From an uncultured Bacteroides sp. (GTDB taxonomy: Bacteria; Bacteroidota; Bacteroidia; Bacteroidales; Bacteroidaceae), in assembly GCA_949285075.1 (NCBI GenBank), contig CASDXF010000014.1, positions 1-63,300 of the forward strand: a DNA stretch of 63,300 nt, given 5' to 3'. The translations under genes and the position numbers were made by a program. The number at the start of each line of letters is the position of its first letter. Position 1 is the stretch's first letter. This document shows, piece after piece, positions 7,916 to 17,757 of the stretch. Below the pieces are notes generated by a model. It was not told the origin of the DNA. It was given only the letters and a program-made list of their open reading frames with translations, and ran no database searches.

Positions 7916-8113
7916 GCCCTACGGCTCATGAGAAACAGCCCTACGGCTCATGAGAAATAGGGCGACGGCTCACGAGAAATAGGGCAGAGCATCGGCAAGG
8001 GTCGGGCAGGGGAAAAAAGGCGGGGAAAGCGGAAAAATCGGGGATTTCGCCGTGGGGAGACTCAAAAACGAAGAATTAAAGCCGATTCCGACACTCAAAC
8101 ACGTAAAAAACAA
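7916..8113 (+). repeat. 198-bp direct repeat, right copy
   Basis: Same length and order as 3861-4058, no indels, about ten base changes. It begins with three 22-bp palindromic units (7916, 7938, 7960) and ends 8 bp before the -33 element of the tRNA-Gln promoter. Recombination between the copies would remove about 4.06 kb containing six genes and the second RHS remnant. The rest of the 7808-8120 gap holds no gene. Confidence 0.9.
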
Positions 8114-8121
8114 CGATAAAG

Positions 8122-8153
8122 TTTGGTGGTTTACACGCAAAGCGCTATCTTTG
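8122..8153 (+). promoter_or_regulatory. Bacteroides-type promoter for tRNA-Gln
   Basis: TTTG at 8122-8125, 20 bp spacer, TATCTTTG at 8146-8153: an exact match to the Bacteroides -33/-7 consensus. The expected start is about 8160, some 24 bp before the tRNA. Confidence 0.8.
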
Positions 8154-8183
8154 CACCGCTTTTTAACAGAAAGCGCATAAGTT

Positions 8184-8254
8184 TGGACTATGGTGTAATG
8201 GCAGCACAACAGGTTTTGGTTCTGTTTGTCTTGGTTCGAATCCAGGTAGTCCAA
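8184..8254 (+). tRNA. tRNA-Gln (anticodon TTG)
   Basis: 71 nt. The acceptor arm TGGACTA pairs with TAGTCCA at the 3' end, with an A discriminator. The D arm includes GGTGTAATGGCAGC. The anticodon stem ACAGG/TCTGT holds the loop TTTTGGT with anticodon TTG. The T arm contains GGTTCGAATCC. No CCA is encoded. It has its own promoter and terminator. Confidence 0.95.
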
Positions 8255-8264
8255 CTTGAAAAAA

Positions 8265-8302
8265 GGCCGGAAGTCGATTCAGCGACGCTTCCGGCCTTTT
8301 TT
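8265..8302 (+). terminator. Terminator after tRNA-Gln
   Basis: Stem GGCCGGAAG / CTTCCGGCC (8265-8273 and 8288-8296) with inner TCG/CGA pairing, followed by six T. It is preceded by an A run, so it may also work leftward. Confidence 0.9.
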
Positions 8303-8457
8303 CGTCTTTACGCCCGGCGAAACGACGGCGGACGCTCCTCACGGCTCGCATTCAACACATTAATTCACCCCTATCTACGGTTATCTGAAAATAAACACGT
8401 ACATTTGCCGGGAAAATAGACATAACGTATTAAATCATAAGTAATAAGTTTAGCGCA

Positions 8458-11292
8458 ATGGAGTACAATTTCAGGGAAATTGAAAAGAAGTGGCAGAAAA
8501 GATGGGTAGACGAAAAAACCTATCAGGTTACGGAAGACGAGACGAAGCGGAAGTTCTACGTATTGAACATGTTCCCCTATCCCTCGGGAGCGGGACTGCA
8601 CGTGGGGCATCCATTGGGATACATCGCTTCGGACATCTACGCCCGCTACAAGCGACTGCAAGGCTTCAACGTGCTCAACCCGATGGGGTATGACGCTTAC
8701 GGACTGCCGGCGGAGCAATACGCCATACAGACCGGACAGCATCCCGCAATTACCACCGTGAACAATATCAACCGATATAGAGAGCAGCTAGACAAGATAG
8801 GATTCTCGTTCGACTGGAGCAGGGAGATACGCACCTGCGACCCGGAATATTACCAGTGGACGCAATGGGCCTTCCAGAAGATGTTCAACAGCTACTACTG
8901 CAACGACCGTCAGCAGGCACGCCCCATAGAGGAGCTCATCGAGGCTTTCGAGGCCCGCGGCACGGAGGGGCTGAACGCGGCGTGCGGCGAAGAGCTGAGC
9001 TTCACCGCCGACGAGTGGAAAGCGAAAAGCGAGAAAGAGCGGCAGGAGACGCTAATGAACTACCGCATCGCCTACTTGGGCGAGACGATGGTGAACTGGT
9101 GCCCGGCTCTGGGAACCGTACTGGCCAACGACGAGGTGGTGGACGGCGTGAGCGAGCGGGGAGGCTATCCGGTGGTTCAGAAGAAAATGAAGCAATGGTG
9201 CCTGCGCGTGTCAGCCTACGCTCAACGCCTGCTGGACGGACTGGACACCATCGAGTGGACGGACTCGCTGAAGGAGACCCAACGCAACTGGATAGGACGC
9301 TCGGAAGGTACGGAGGTCGTGTTCAGGGTAGCCCGCCAACAGCTCTCCTTCACCATCTTCACCACCCGCGCCGACACCATGTTCGGAGTCACCTTCATGG
9401 TATTGGCTCCGGAAAGCGAGTTGGTTCCGCAAGTGACCACTCCCGAACGAAAGGCGGAGGTGGACGCTTACCTCGACCGCACCAAGAAGCGCACGGAGCG
9501 GGAGCGCATCTCCGACCGCAGCGTCAGCGGCGTGTTCACCGGCTCGTACGCCATCAACCCGTTCACGGGCGAAAAGGTGCCCATCTGGGTGAGCGACTAC
9601 GTGTTGGCGGGCTACGGCACGGGAGCCATCATGGCCGTACCGGCGCACGACAGCCGCGACTACGCCTTCGCCAAGCACTTCGGACTGGAAATCCGTCCGT
9701 TGGTGGAGGGCTGCGACGTGAGCGAACAGAGCTTCGACGCTAAGGAGGGAATCGTATGCAACTCGCCGAAACCCGGCGCGACTCCCTACTGCGACCTCTC
9801 GCTGAACGGACTGACCATCAAGGAGGCCATAGCCGCCACCAAGAAATACGTAAAGGAGCACAACCTCGGCCGGGTAAAGGTGAACTACCGCCTGCGCGAC
9901 GCCATCTTCTCGCGCCAACGCTACTGGGGCGAGCCGTTCCCGGTGTACTATAAGGACGGGATGCCTTACATGATTCCCGAGGAATGCCTGCCGCTGGAGC
10001 TGCCGGAAGTGGCCAAGTTCCTGCCGACGGAAAGCGGCGAGCCTCCGTTGGGACACGCTACCAAATGGGCGTGGGACACGGCGAGCAAGCAAGTGGTGGA
10101 GAACGAGAAGATTGACAACAAGACGGTCTTCCCGTTGGAGCTGAACACGATGCCGGGATTCGCGGGCTCGTCAGCCTACTACCTGCGCTACATGGACCCG
10201 CGCGACCACCAAGCGCTGGTATCGCCGCAAGCCGACAACTACTGGAAGAACGTAGACCTCTACGTAGGCGGAACGGAGCACGCCACGGGACACCTGATTT
10301 ACTCCCGATTCTGGAACAAGTTCCTGCACGACTTGGGCATATCCGCCGTAGAGGAGCCTTTCCAAAAGTTGATTAATCAGGGAATGATTCAGGGACGGAG
10401 CAACTTCGTCTACCGAATCAAGGACACGAACACGTTCGTCTCGCTGAACCTGAAAGACCAGTACGAGGTCACTCCGCTGCACGTGGACGTGAATATCGTG
10501 TCAAACGACATACTCGACATCGAGGCTTTCAAGGCGTGGAGACCCGAATACGCCACGGCCGAGTTCATCCTCGAAGACGGCAAGTACGTCTGCGGATGGG
10601 CCGTGGAGAAGATGAGCAAGTCCATGTTCAACGTGGTCAATCCGGACATGATTGTCGAGAAGTACGGGGCGGACACGCTGCGCATGTACGAGATGTTCCT
10701 CGGCCCGGTAGAGCAGTCCAAGCCGTGGGACACGAACGGCATAGACGGCGTGCACCGATTCCTGCGCAAGTTCTGGTCGCTGTTCTACAACCGCTCGGGC
10801 GAATACTTGGTGACGGACGAGCCGGCCACTAAGGACGAGCTGAAGAGCCTCCACAAGCTGATAAAGAAGGTGACGGGAGACATCGAGCAGTTCTCGTACA
10901 ACACCTCCGTCAGCGCGTTCATGATTTGCGTCAACGAGCTTTCGGCCCTGAAGTGCGCCAAGAAAGAGATACTGGAGAAGCTCGTCGTCACGCTCGCTCC
11001 CTTCGCCCCACACGTATGCGAGGAGTTATGGGAGAAGCTCGGCAACGCCGGGTCGGTATGCGACGCCCAATGGCCGGAGTACAACGAAGAGTACCTGAAG
11101 GAGAACACGGTCAACTACACGATTTCTTTCAACGGCAAGGCCCGCTTCAACATGGAGTTCGACGTGGCGGCCACTCCGGAAGCCATCCAGTCCGCCGTGC
11201 TCTCCGACGAGCGCTCGCAGAAGTGGATAGAAGGCAAGACCCCGAAGAAGGTCATCGTCGTGCCGAGAAAGATTGTGAACGTCGTTGTCTAA
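8458..11292 (+). CDS. leuS: Leucyl-tRNA synthetase
   Basis: 944 residues, normal for Bacteroidales. A class I synthetase that charges tRNA-Leu in the cytosol. The signature appears as HVGH at residues 48-51 and KMSKS at 718-722. Between them lies the large CP1 editing domain with the TTRADTMFG segment, followed by the [11 protein letters not shown]-type zinc/connective region and the C-terminal anticodon-binding domain. The ATG at 8458 gives the canonical [13 protein letters not shown] start. A TACATTTG at 8400-8407 is a plausible -7 element, though no good -33 was found. A hairpin terminator follows at 11308, so it is probably monocistronic. Confidence 0.97.
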   Translation: MEYNFREIEKKWQKRWVDEKTYQVTEDETKRKFYVLNMFPYPSGAGLHVGHPLGYIASDIYARYKRLQGFNVLNPMGYDAYGLPAEQYAIQTGQHPAITTVNNINRYREQLDKIGFSFDWSREIRTCDPEYYQWTQWAFQKMFNSYYCNDRQQARPIEELIEAFEARGTEGLNAACGEELSFTADEWKAKSEKERQETLMNYRIAYLGETMVNWCPALGTVLANDEVVDGVSERGGYPVVQKKMKQWCLRVSAYAQRLLDGLDTIEWTDSLKETQRNWIGRSEGTEVVFRVARQQLSFTIFTTRADTMFGVTFMVLAPESELVPQVTTPERKAEVDAYLDRTKKRTERERISDRSVSGVFTGSYAINPFTGEKVPIWVSDYVLAGYGTGAIMAVPAHDSRDYAFAKHFGLEIRPLVEGCDVSEQSFDAKEGIVCNSPKPGATPYCDLSLNGLTIKEAIAATKKYVKEHNLGRVKVNYRLRDAIFSRQRYWGEPFPVYYKDGMPYMIPEECLPLELPEVAKFLPTESGEPPLGHATKWAWDTASKQVVENEKIDNKTVFPLELNTMPGFAGSSAYYLRYMDPRDHQALVSPQADNYWKNVDLYVGGTEHATGHLIYSRFWNKFLHDLGISAVEEPFQKLINQGMIQGRSNFVYRIKDTNTFVSLNLKDQYEVTPLHVDVNIVSNDILDIEAFKAWRPEYATAEFILEDGKYVCGWAVEKMSKSMFNVVNPDMIVEKYGADTLRMYEMFLGPVEQSKPWDTNGIDGVHRFLRKFWSLFYNRSGEYLVTDEPATKDELKSLHKLIKKVTGDIEQFSYNTSVSAFMICVNELSALKCAKKEILEKLVVTLAPFAPHVCEELWEKLGNAGSVCDAQWPEYNEEYLKENTVNYTISFNGKARFNMEFDVAATPEAIQSAVLSDERSQKWIEGKTPKKVIVVPRKIVNVVV

Positions 11293-11307
11293 CACAGATA
11301 GAAAGTA

Positions 11308-11347
11308 AAGGGTATGGAGAACGGAAACGGACTCCACACCCTTTTTT
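11308..11347 (+). terminator. Terminator after leuS
   Basis: AAGGGTATGGAG (11308-11319) pairs with CTCCACACCCTT (11332-11343) with one mismatch, followed by a T run into TTATTG. Confidence 0.85.
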
Positions 11348-11373
11348 ATTGACTTTAACACGTAAATAGCGTT

Positions 11374-12291
11374 ATGAGAAGATTAAACAAATATGAATTG
11401 ATGAGAGAGGTGAAAGACTATCTTTACATCACTCTCGGGTTAATGAGCTACTCGCTCGGGTGGGCGGCCTTCCTGCTTCCCTATCAGATAACGACGGGAG
11501 GCACAACGGGTATCGGAGCCATCATCTACTACGCCACGGGATTTCCAATCCAATGGTCTTACTTCATCATCAACGCCGTGCTAATGACGTTCGCTATCAA
11601 AATACTGGGGCCCCGATTCAGCCTGAAGACCACTTACGCCATCTTTATGCTGACTTTCCTGCTGTGGCTGTTCCAGATTTTAGTGAACAACTACGTGGAG
11701 ACCGTCGACGTTACCGCCGACGGAAAACCGCTGTTACTGGGTGAGGGGCAAGACTCGATGGCCTGCATCATTGGAGCAGCCATGTGCGGAATAGGACTGG
11801 GCATCGCCTTCAACTATAACGGCAGCACCGGAGGAACCGACATCATAGCCGCCATCATCAACAAGTATAAGGACGTATCGCTCGGCAGAATGGTCATGGC
11901 TTGCGACGCGCTCATCATCAGCTCGTGCTACGTGGTCTTTCATGACTGGCGACGGGTCATCTTCGGATTCGTTACGCTGTTCATCATAGGCGTAGTTATC
12001 GACTGGATTGTCAACAGCGCGCGGCAATCGGTACAATTCTTTATCTTTTCGAGAAAGTATGACGAAATAGCCAACCACATCATTAAAGACACTCATCGGG
12101 GAGTCACCGTACTCAACGGAACGGGATGGTACAGCAAGAACGAAGTCAAGGTTCTGGTTGTACTGGCCAAGAAACGGCAGTCGCTTGACATATTCCGCTT
12201 GGTCAAAAGCATTGACCCGAACGCCTTCATCTCGCAAAGCTCCGTCATCGGAGTATATGGCGAAGGATTCGACACGCTAAAGGTGAAATAG
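11374..12291 (+). CDS. YitT-family membrane protein (DUF2179 C-terminal domain)
   Basis: 305 residues. The N-terminal two thirds carry five to six hydrophobic spans with the family hallmark GGTTGIGAIIYY near residue 46 and NGSTGGTDIIAAIIN near 150. The last 80 residues form the soluble DUF2179 domain (RGVTVLNGTGWYSKNEVKVLVVLAKK), a ferredoxin-like fold presumed to face the cytosol. The transported substrate, if any, is unknown for the family. It lies 24 bp after the leuS terminator and 65 bp before the rdgB-like gene, so a shared transcript with rdgB is possible. Confidence 0.9.
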   Translation: MRRLNKYELMREVKDYLYITLGLMSYSLGWAAFLLPYQITTGGTTGIGAIIYYATGFPIQWSYFIINAVLMTFAIKILGPRFSLKTTYAIFMLTFLLWLFQILVNNYVETVDVTADGKPLLLGEGQDSMACIIGAAMCGIGLGIAFNYNGSTGGTDIIAAIINKYKDVSLGRMVMACDALIISSCYVVFHDWRRVIFGFVTLFIIGVVIDWIVNSARQSVQFFIFSRKYDEIANHIIKDTHRGVTVLNGTGWYSKNEVKVLVVLAKKRQSLDIFRLVKSIDPNAFISQSSVIGVYGEGFDTLKVK

Positions 12292-12356
12292 GGTAGAAGA
12301 GTAGAGAACTTTCATTGACTTACCGCTTAGAAACCATAAACTCAAAACTTATAAAC

Positions 12357-12959
12357 ATGAAACTTGTATTCGCAACCAACAACGCCCACAAGCTGGAAGA
12401 GGTGTCAGCCATACTCAAGGCGGAAATACTCAGTCTGAACGATATCGGATGCCACGCCGATATACCAGAGACTGCCGATACGTTAGAGGGAAACGCCTCG
12501 CTGAAATCCGCCTTCATCTACAACAACTACCATACGGACTGCTTCGCGGACGATACGGGACTGGAAGTAGAAGCGTTGAACGGGGCTCCGGGGGTCTATT
12601 CCGCACGGTACGCCGGAGGAGAAGGACACGACTCGGAAGCCAATATGCGTAAGCTGCTTCACGAACTGGAAGGGAAGGAGAACAGAAAGGCGCAATTCCG
12701 TACCGTCATTTCACTCATACTGGACGGAAAGGAATATCAGTTCGAAGGAATCGTCAAAGGAGAGATTCTCCACGAAAGAAGGGGAGAAGCGGGCTTCGGA
12801 TACGACCCCATCTTCCGCCCCGAAGGATACGACCGGAGTTTCGCCGAACTGGGGAACGAGGTGAAGAACAGAATCAGTCACCGGGCAAGGGCGGTAGCTA
12901 AGCTTAGTGAATTCCTAAAAACGGTTTCAGACTCGTCACGCGATAGCCTGAAAGGATAA
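12357..12959 (+). CDS. rdgB: XTP/dITP diphosphatase (RdgB/HAM1 family)
   Basis: Hydrolyses non-canonical purine triphosphates (XTP, dITP) to monophosphates, keeping them out of nucleic acids. About 200 residues. The N-terminus [16 protein letters not shown] has the substrate-binding T/SxNxxK pattern; then [23 protein letters not shown] (catalytic Asp region), GFGYDPIF and a SHRARA end. The start was moved from 12315 to the ATG at 12357, where family homology begins; the 14 residues before it are not conserved. Confidence 0.95.
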   Translation: MKLVFATNNAHKLEEVSAILKAEILSLNDIGCHADIPETADTLEGNASLKSAFIYNNYHTDCFADDTGLEVEALNGAPGVYSARYAGGEGHDSEANMRKLLHELEGKENRKAQFRTVISLILDGKEYQFEGIVKGEILHERRGEAGFGYDPIFRPEGYDRSFAELGNEVKNRISHRARAVAKLSEFLKTVSDSSRDSLKG

Positions 12960-13033
12960 TAATAGCTATAAAGGCTTGCAATAACAAAAAGAAAGTAATT
13001 ACTTTGCGGCAAATAAAAAAAGTAAAGAACATC

Positions 13034-13879
13034 ATGAAAAAGATTACTTTATTCGTTTTCATTACCCTACTCGCAACTTCGTGCGTAACCAAAAAGAAGT
13101 ATATGATTGCCGAAAACGGAAGACTGGCCGCTATAGAAAGCGGAGACAGTCTGAGCGGACTCTTGTCGGACTGCCGGGGAAGAGGGGCGCAACTGTCAGA
13201 ACAGGTCAAGCAAATGTCGGAGCAGATTAACGGCATGTCGGAGCAAATCAGAAAACTGACCAACGACACTACGCTAATGGGGAACAGCATACGCCAGTAT
13301 CAAGGCACGCTGAGCCTTAACGCCAACGAACTGGTAGAGCGTGAACGGGTCATCAATGAGTTGAAAGAGATGATAAACGCGCAGAACGAGCGCGTGCAGC
13401 AACTGCTGAACAACGTCAAGGACGCCTTGTTGGGATTCAGCAGCGAAGAGCTAACCGTGCGCGAGCAGAACGGAAAAATATACGTGGCGATGTCGGATAA
13501 ACTGCTGTTCAAGTCGGGAAGCGCCAAAGTGGACAAGCGAGGAGAGGAAGCGCTCGGCAAGTTGGCCGAAGTACTGAACAAGCAGACGGACATCGACGTG
13601 TACATCGAGGGACATACGGACAACAAGCCCATCAGCACGGCGCAGTTCAAGGACAACTGGGACTTGAGCGTCATACGGGCAACCTCGGTCGTGCGCATCC
13701 TTATCAAGGAGTACAACGTCAATCCGTTGCAGATACAGCCTTCGGGCAGGGGAGAATATATGCCCGTGGCGGACAACGAAACGGAAGAAGGAAGGAGCAA
13801 GAACCGCCGTACGGAAATCATTATGGCTCCGAAACTGGACAAGCTGTACAAGATGTTGAACAACACGGACAACCAGTAA
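13034..13879 (+). CDS. OmpA-family lipoprotein
   Basis: 281 residues. Signal peptide with lipobox LATSC, so an outer-membrane lipoprotein. A coiled-coil region rich in SEQ-x-x-x-M repeats follows (about 45-125), with a C-terminal OmpA/MotB peptidoglycan-binding domain: VYIEGHTDNKPI and NRRTEI, with the conserved D and R that hold diaminopimelate. It likely tethers the outer membrane to the wall. The ATG at 13034 was chosen over 13004 because it places the signal peptide correctly. The next gene starts two bases after its stop. Confidence 0.9.
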   Translation: MKKITLFVFITLLATSCVTKKKYMIAENGRLAAIESGDSLSGLLSDCRGRGAQLSEQVKQMSEQINGMSEQIRKLTNDTTLMGNSIRQYQGTLSLNANELVERERVINELKEMINAQNERVQQLLNNVKDALLGFSSEELTVREQNGKIYVAMSDKLLFKSGSAKVDKRGEEALGKLAEVLNKQTDIDVYIEGHTDNKPISTAQFKDNWDLSVIRATSVVRILIKEYNVNPLQIQPSGRGEYMPVADNETEEGRSKNRRTEIIMAPKLDKLYKMLNNTDNQ

Positions 13880-13881
13880 CC

Positions 13882-14373
13882 ATGCTCACCGTAAGAGATG
13901 TTCAGCCGCGAGACGTGGAGGCCATCACGGACATACACAACGGATACGTGTCCACCAGTACGGCTACATTCGAAACGCAACCCATAACCGTAGAGGAAAT
14001 GCGTTCACGCGTTGCGGACATATCCGAACACTTCCCTTATTTCGTCTGCGAGGCAAACGGAGTGATTGCGGGCTACTGCTACGCCCATACGTGGAAGGAG
14101 AGGCCCGCTTACCTGCACACCTTAGAGACGACCATCTATCTGTCCCCATCGTACGTCAGGCAAGGCATCGGGACGCTGCTCATGCGGAGGCTGATAGACG
14201 AATGCGCCAAGCGGAAGTATCACGCGCTGATAGCCTGCATTACGGCGGGGAACGAGAGTAGCGAAATCCTGCACCGGAAATTAGGCTTCGAGCAGGTATC
14301 CCACTTCAAGCAAGTGGGCAGGAAGTTCGGACAGTGGTTAGGGGTAGTGGATTACGAGCTGATTCTCCAGTAA
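13882..14373 (+). CDS. GNAT acetyltransferase, phosphinothricin-acetyltransferase-like
   Basis: 163 residues. N-terminal pattern IRD-like (VRDVQPRDVEAITDIHNGYV-) with TFE near residue 30, then the acetyl-CoA loop Y-V-RQGIGTLLM and the G(N/x)ESSEILHRKLGFE motif typical of the PAT/YncA group (N-acyltransferases acting on phosphinothricin, methionine sulfoximine or similar amino acids). The natural substrate is not predictable. The ATG lies 2 bp after the OmpA gene, so they are probably co-translated. Confidence 0.85.
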   Translation: MLTVRDVQPRDVEAITDIHNGYVSTSTATFETQPITVEEMRSRVADISEHFPYFVCEANGVIAGYCYAHTWKERPAYLHTLETTIYLSPSYVRQGIGTLLMRRLIDECAKRKYHALIACITAGNESSEILHRKLGFEQVSHFKQVGRKFGQWLGVVDYELILQ

Positions 14374-14423
14374 AGCGGTTCTCAGCCTACCCCGATACCT
14401 CAACTCCCTTAACTTTATAGGTA

Positions 14424-14439
14424 GCTAACTGCCGTTAGC
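14424..14439. repeat. Single GCTAAC-N4-GTTAGC palindrome
   Basis: GCTAAC TGCC GTTAGC followed by CACCTGAC. The 3' flank matches the end of the four-unit array at 63099-63180 (CACATGAC), so this is a lone member of the same family. Confidence 0.7.
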
Positions 14440-14500
14440 CACCTGACAACAACGAAGAAAACAGAGCACTAAGCTCTCCTTGAAACGATACGGACTGACG

Positions 14501-14550
14501 CTTGGCCTGATGAGGAGGTGGAGAACCGCTCATCAGGCCAAGTCCTTTTT
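14501..14550 (+). terminator. Terminator between acetyltransferase and nadA
   Basis: A perfect 14-bp stem CTTGGCCTGATGAG (14501-14514) / CTCATCAGGCCAAG (14529-14542), then TCCTTTTT. It is oriented for the rightward acetyltransferase and lies just beyond the 3' end of convergent nadA. Confidence 0.9.
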
Positions 14551-14558
14551 AAGTAGAA

Positions 14559-15497
14559 TCAGAGTTTCAGCCTCTCCGATATTTCAAGCATCCGTTGGAT
14601 AGGCTTCACGGCCTTCCGAGCGATTTCAGGGTCGACCTTGATTTCGGGAGACTCGTTCTTTAAGCACTCGTACAGCTTCTCTAACGTGTTCAGCCGCATA
14701 AACTCGCACTCGTTACAGCCGCACGACTCGTCGCTCGGGGGAGCGGGAATAAACTCGGTATTCGGGCATTTCTTGCGCATCTCGTGAAGGATTCCCGACT
14801 CGGTGGCTACAATATACGTCTTCTCCGGATGACTTACCGCATACTTCAGCAGAGCGGCCGTGGAGCCTACCACGTCGGCAAGCCGCAATACCGCGCCCTT
14901 ACACTCCGGATGAGCCAGTACGACAGCCTCCGGATGAGCCGCCTTCAGCTCGACAATCTTCTCTACCGAGAACTTCTCGTGCACGTGGCAGGCGCCGTCC
15001 CAAAGCAGCATATTTCTCCCCGTCACGGAATTGATGAAGTTTCCCAGATTCTGGTCAGGGCCGAAGATTATCTTCTCGTCCTCGGGAAAGCTCTCCACTA
15101 TCTGCCGGGCGTTCGTCGAAGTGACCACCACGTCCGTCACGGCCTTTACCGCCGCCGTCGTGTTCACGTACGATACGACCGTATATTCCGGATGTTCCTT
15201 GACAAACCGCTCGAATCTGTCGGCCGGACAGCTGTCGGCCAATGAACAACCGGCGTTCATGTCAGGCACCAATACTTTCTTGTCGGGCGACAGAATCTTC
15301 GCCGTCTCTCCCATGAAATGAACACCGCACATCACGATGATGTCCGCATCCGTCTTGGCGGCCCATTGCGCCAACGCCAGACTGTCGCCCACATAGTCGG
15401 CGATATCCTGAATTTCGCCTCTCTGGTAGTAGTGCGCCAGAATAAGCGCATTCTTTTCCTCCTTCAGCTTCCTGATACTCTCTACAAGTTCGTTCAT
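14559..15497 (-). CDS. nadA: Quinolinate synthase A
   Basis: 312 residues. Condenses iminoaspartate with dihydroxyacetone phosphate to quinolinate in NAD synthesis. It contains AHYYQRGEIQDIADYVGDS (substrate loop, residues 21-39) and the three cysteine positions expected for the 4Fe-4S cluster: C84 (DMNAGC), C170 (WDGACHVHE) and the C259/C261/C264 cluster before EFM. The usual partners nadB and nadC are not adjacent here, so it is transcribed alone; CAAAGTTA at 15733-15740 (TAACTTTG on the gene's strand) is a possible -7 element. Confidence 0.95.
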   Translation of the reverse strand: MNELVESIRKLKEEKNALILAHYYQRGEIQDIADYVGDSLALAQWAAKTDADIIVMCGVHFMGETAKILSPDKKVLVPDMNAGCSLADSCPADRFERFVKEHPEYTVVSYVNTTAAVKAVTDVVVTSTNARQIVESFPEDEKIIFGPDQNLGNFINSVTGRNMLLWDGACHVHEKFSVEKIVELKAAHPEAVVLAHPECKGAVLRLADVVGSTAALLKYAVSHPEKTYIVATESGILHEMRKKCPNTEFIPAPPSDESCGCNECEFMRLNTLEKLYECLKNESPEIKVDPEIARKAVKPIQRMLEISERLKL

Positions 15498-15987
15498 AAT
15501 AATATTCTTATTTCTTTTTTCTTTTTAAATCTTCTGTTGATGGTAATAGCCGGTTAATAGTGTTAGAAAATAAAAGAGACTTTTTTTGCCAGATAAGTTA
15601 TTGAACTCTGCTTTCACTTTATTAGCAGGTTATAAACGGATAACTTAAGTCGGAATAACGAGTTACTCTTTTTATTATCATGAGCTTGTCCTACAATACG
15701 GGCACTCCTATTCACTTCTTGTTAATAATGGGCAAAGTTAAAAACTTTATAGATACGAATCGTCAGTTAACTGCTGAAAAATGTGTTTGTGTTGGTATGG
15801 AAAATAACGCCTTCTTTTTTTGGAATGTTCATAAGGTTTTCTGCTTATAGCTTCTCTTGAATAATGCAAGCGTTAGTTTTCATAATCTTTGCCGGATGTT
15901 TCGACAGGTTTTACACCGTTATCAACACTGGTCTTAACAGAAAAGAACTACTTTTGTAATCGGAATGAATAATGAGTGAAAACAAAA
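15498..15987. other. AT-rich divergent intergenic region
   Basis: 490 bp without a gene. It separates leftward nadA from the rightward TrmH-like gene and should contain both promoters. Possible -7 elements are TAACTTTG on the minus strand at 15733-15740 and TACTTTTG on the plus strand at 15949-15956; neither has a clear -33 partner. No repeats of the families seen elsewhere. Confidence 0.5.
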
Positions 15988-16515
15988 ATGAGAAAGCTGA
16001 CCATAACCGAGCTGAACCGCATGACGGCGGAAGAGTTTAAGCGGGCCGAGAAGTTGCCCTTAGTGGTGGTACTGGACAATGTGCGCAGCATGCACAACAT
16101 CGGTTCCGTGTTCCGTACCTCGGATGCCTTTCGGGTGGAGTGCATTTACTTGTGCGGAATAACGGCCGTTCCGCCGCACCCTGAGATGCACAAGACGGCT
16201 TTGGGAGCGGAATTCACGGTAGACTGGAAGTATGTTGATAACGCAGTTGAAGCGGTTGATAACCTCCGGAAAGAGGGATACGTGGTCTATTCGGTAGAGC
16301 AGGCTGAAGGCAGCGTCATGCTCGACCGTCTGGAACTGGACCGGACAAGGAAGTACGCCGTCGTTATGGGCAATGAGGTAAAGGGCGTGCAGCAGGAAGT
16401 CATTGACCATTCCGACGGGTGCATAGAGATTCCTCAGTACGGCACGAAACACTCTCTTAATGTTTCCGTGACGGCGGGAATCGTGATTTGGGACTTGTTT
16501 AAAAAGTTGGGTTAA
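15988..16515 (+). CDS. TrmH/SpoU-family RNA 2'-O-methyltransferase
   Basis: 175 residues, a compact SPOUT (trefoil knot) enzyme. Motif 1 is NVRSMHNIGSVFRTSDAF, motif 2 is YAVVMGNEVKGV, motif 3 is IEIPQYGTKHSLNVSVTAGIVIWD, which supplies the SAM-binding knot. It resembles TrmL/TrmH-type proteins, but the target nucleotide cannot be read from sequence. ATG 15988 was preferred over the in-frame GTG at 15976. Its stop overlaps the end of the convergent acetyltransferase by four bases. Confidence 0.9.
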   Translation: MRKLTITELNRMTAEEFKRAEKLPLVVVLDNVRSMHNIGSVFRTSDAFRVECIYLCGITAVPPHPEMHKTALGAEFTVDWKYVDNAVEAVDNLRKEGYVVYSVEQAEGSVMLDRLELDRTRKYAVVMGNEVKGVQQEVIDHSDGCIEIPQYGTKHSLNVSVTAGIVIWDLFKKLG

Positions 16516-16973
16516 CGGCCCAAGCGGTTCTCGCCGTCCGTGTCGGAGAAGTTGAGCGAGAACTTGTAGTGGAAATTGCGCATTCCTCTTTCTTGGTAAA
16601 ACTTGTGCGTTCGTTTTCTTAGCTGATTGCAGCACACTTCTATCTGTGTGCAGTCCATCTGTCTGGCCCTCTCTGAGGCGGCGGTGAACAGCTTTCGGCC
16701 GATGCCGTGACAGCGGTAGTCTCCGCTGACCGCCAGTTCCATTATCTCGCATATCCTTTCCGCATGGTGCAGCTGATACTCCATGCGCAGATTGATGCAG
16801 CCCACCACTTCGTTTGCTACGGTGTACACAAGGCAGACGTAGTTCCCGTTTGCCGTCTGTTCGTTGTATATGCGTTCGAATGCGGGGAAGGGGAGCCGTT
16901 TTTCCTCCATCTCGCAGATGAGCGAGTAAATCGCCCTACAATCTCCGGGCCCGCTTTCTCTGATGGTTTCCAT
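16512..16973 (-). CDS. GNAT-family N-acetyltransferase
   Basis: 153 residues. The acetyl-CoA binding segment reads LAVSGDYRCHGIGRKLFTAASERARQ, followed by CNQLRKRTHKFYQERGM, which recalls PhnO and related small-amine acetyltransferases. The substrate is unknown. It lies 18 bp downstream of the DUF4294 gene on the same strand, so the two are likely co-transcribed. Confidence 0.88.
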   Translation of the reverse strand: METIRESGPGDCRAIYSLICEMEEKRLPFPAFERIYNEQTANGNYVCLVYTVANEVVGCINLRMEYQLHHAERICEIMELAVSGDYRCHGIGRKLFTAASERARQMDCTQIEVCCNQLRKRTHKFYQERGMRNFHYKFSLNFSDTDGENRLGR

Positions 16974-16991
16974 ATCTTCGTGTCTCTTTCG

Positions 16992-17594
16992 TTACAGTTG
17001 TCCGCTTTCTACCATTAGCACCACTTCCTCTATCATGCTGTCCTTTCCTTCGGCGTCGTACTCCTTCTTCAGACTAGCCCCGAACAGGGCGGCGAAGGCC
17101 TGATAGAACCCAGCCTTCAGCGGTCCCATGAACGCCTTCACCAGTTCGTAACTGGTCTGGTTGTTCTGCCGGTCTACCAACTTTATCAACAGCTTGCCCT
17201 GCGAAAAGGTTAATTTCTTCATTCTGGCCGTATATTGTTTCTTCAGTCCTTTCTCTACCCGCTTGATGTGCTTTTGGCGTGCCTTCTCGTCGGGAAGGGT
17301 TTGCAGGTATTCGTACGTTTCGATGATGGCTCTCCTTATCTCCAGTGAGATGGGGTAGACCTTCTTCACGTCCCTTACCAGTTTATCATACCTCCGCCGT
17401 TCCCTTTCGTTCTTGAACTTTCTGGGAGGAAAGACATAGACCGTATTCAGTTGGATGAGCGGGATGGTGTCCCCCTTGTAGACGCACACGGGAACCCAGT
17501 ATCCGGCGAAGCGCATTCTTTTCTGCGCTTGCGAGGGAAATGAGTGGAACGTTATCAACAGTACGGTTAATATGATGCCAATATGCTTATTCAC
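16992..17594 (-). CDS. DUF4294-domain secreted protein
   Basis: 200 residues with a signal peptide (about 1-23) and the DUF4294 pattern: GDTIPLIQLNTVYVFPPRKFKNERERRRYDKLVRDVKKVYP, then KGLKKQYTARMKKLTFSQGKLLIKLVDRQ. The family is restricted to Bacteroidetes and has no known biochemical role; it is presumed periplasmic. A TATTTTTG lies only 5 bp before the start on this strand, too close to be a reliable promoter. Confidence 0.88.
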   Translation of the reverse strand: MNKHIGIILTVLLITFHSFPSQAQKRMRFAGYWVPVCVYKGDTIPLIQLNTVYVFPPRKFKNERERRRYDKLVRDVKKVYPISLEIRRAIIETYEYLQTLPDEKARQKHIKRVEKGLKKQYTARMKKLTFSQGKLLIKLVDRQNNQTSYELVKAFMGPLKAGFYQAFAALFGASLKKEYDAEGKDSMIEEVVLMVESGQL

Positions 17595-17757
17595 TTTGCA
17601 AAAATAAGAAACTGTTTTGACTTTTTCTTGTCCCGTTGCCCTATTTAAGGTAACTTCGGCACGATTTCGGTTGAGCGTACCTATAGGTAAGGCCTGACTA
17701 ATATCGTGATTTTTTTTTAAAGAGTAAATTTATCGTTTAGTTAACTGGAAGAATCGC

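Noticed and set aside
17599-17606. TATTTTTG as the promoter of the DUF4294 gene
   Set aside because: It lies five bases before the start codon, which would leave almost no leader, and has no -33 partner.
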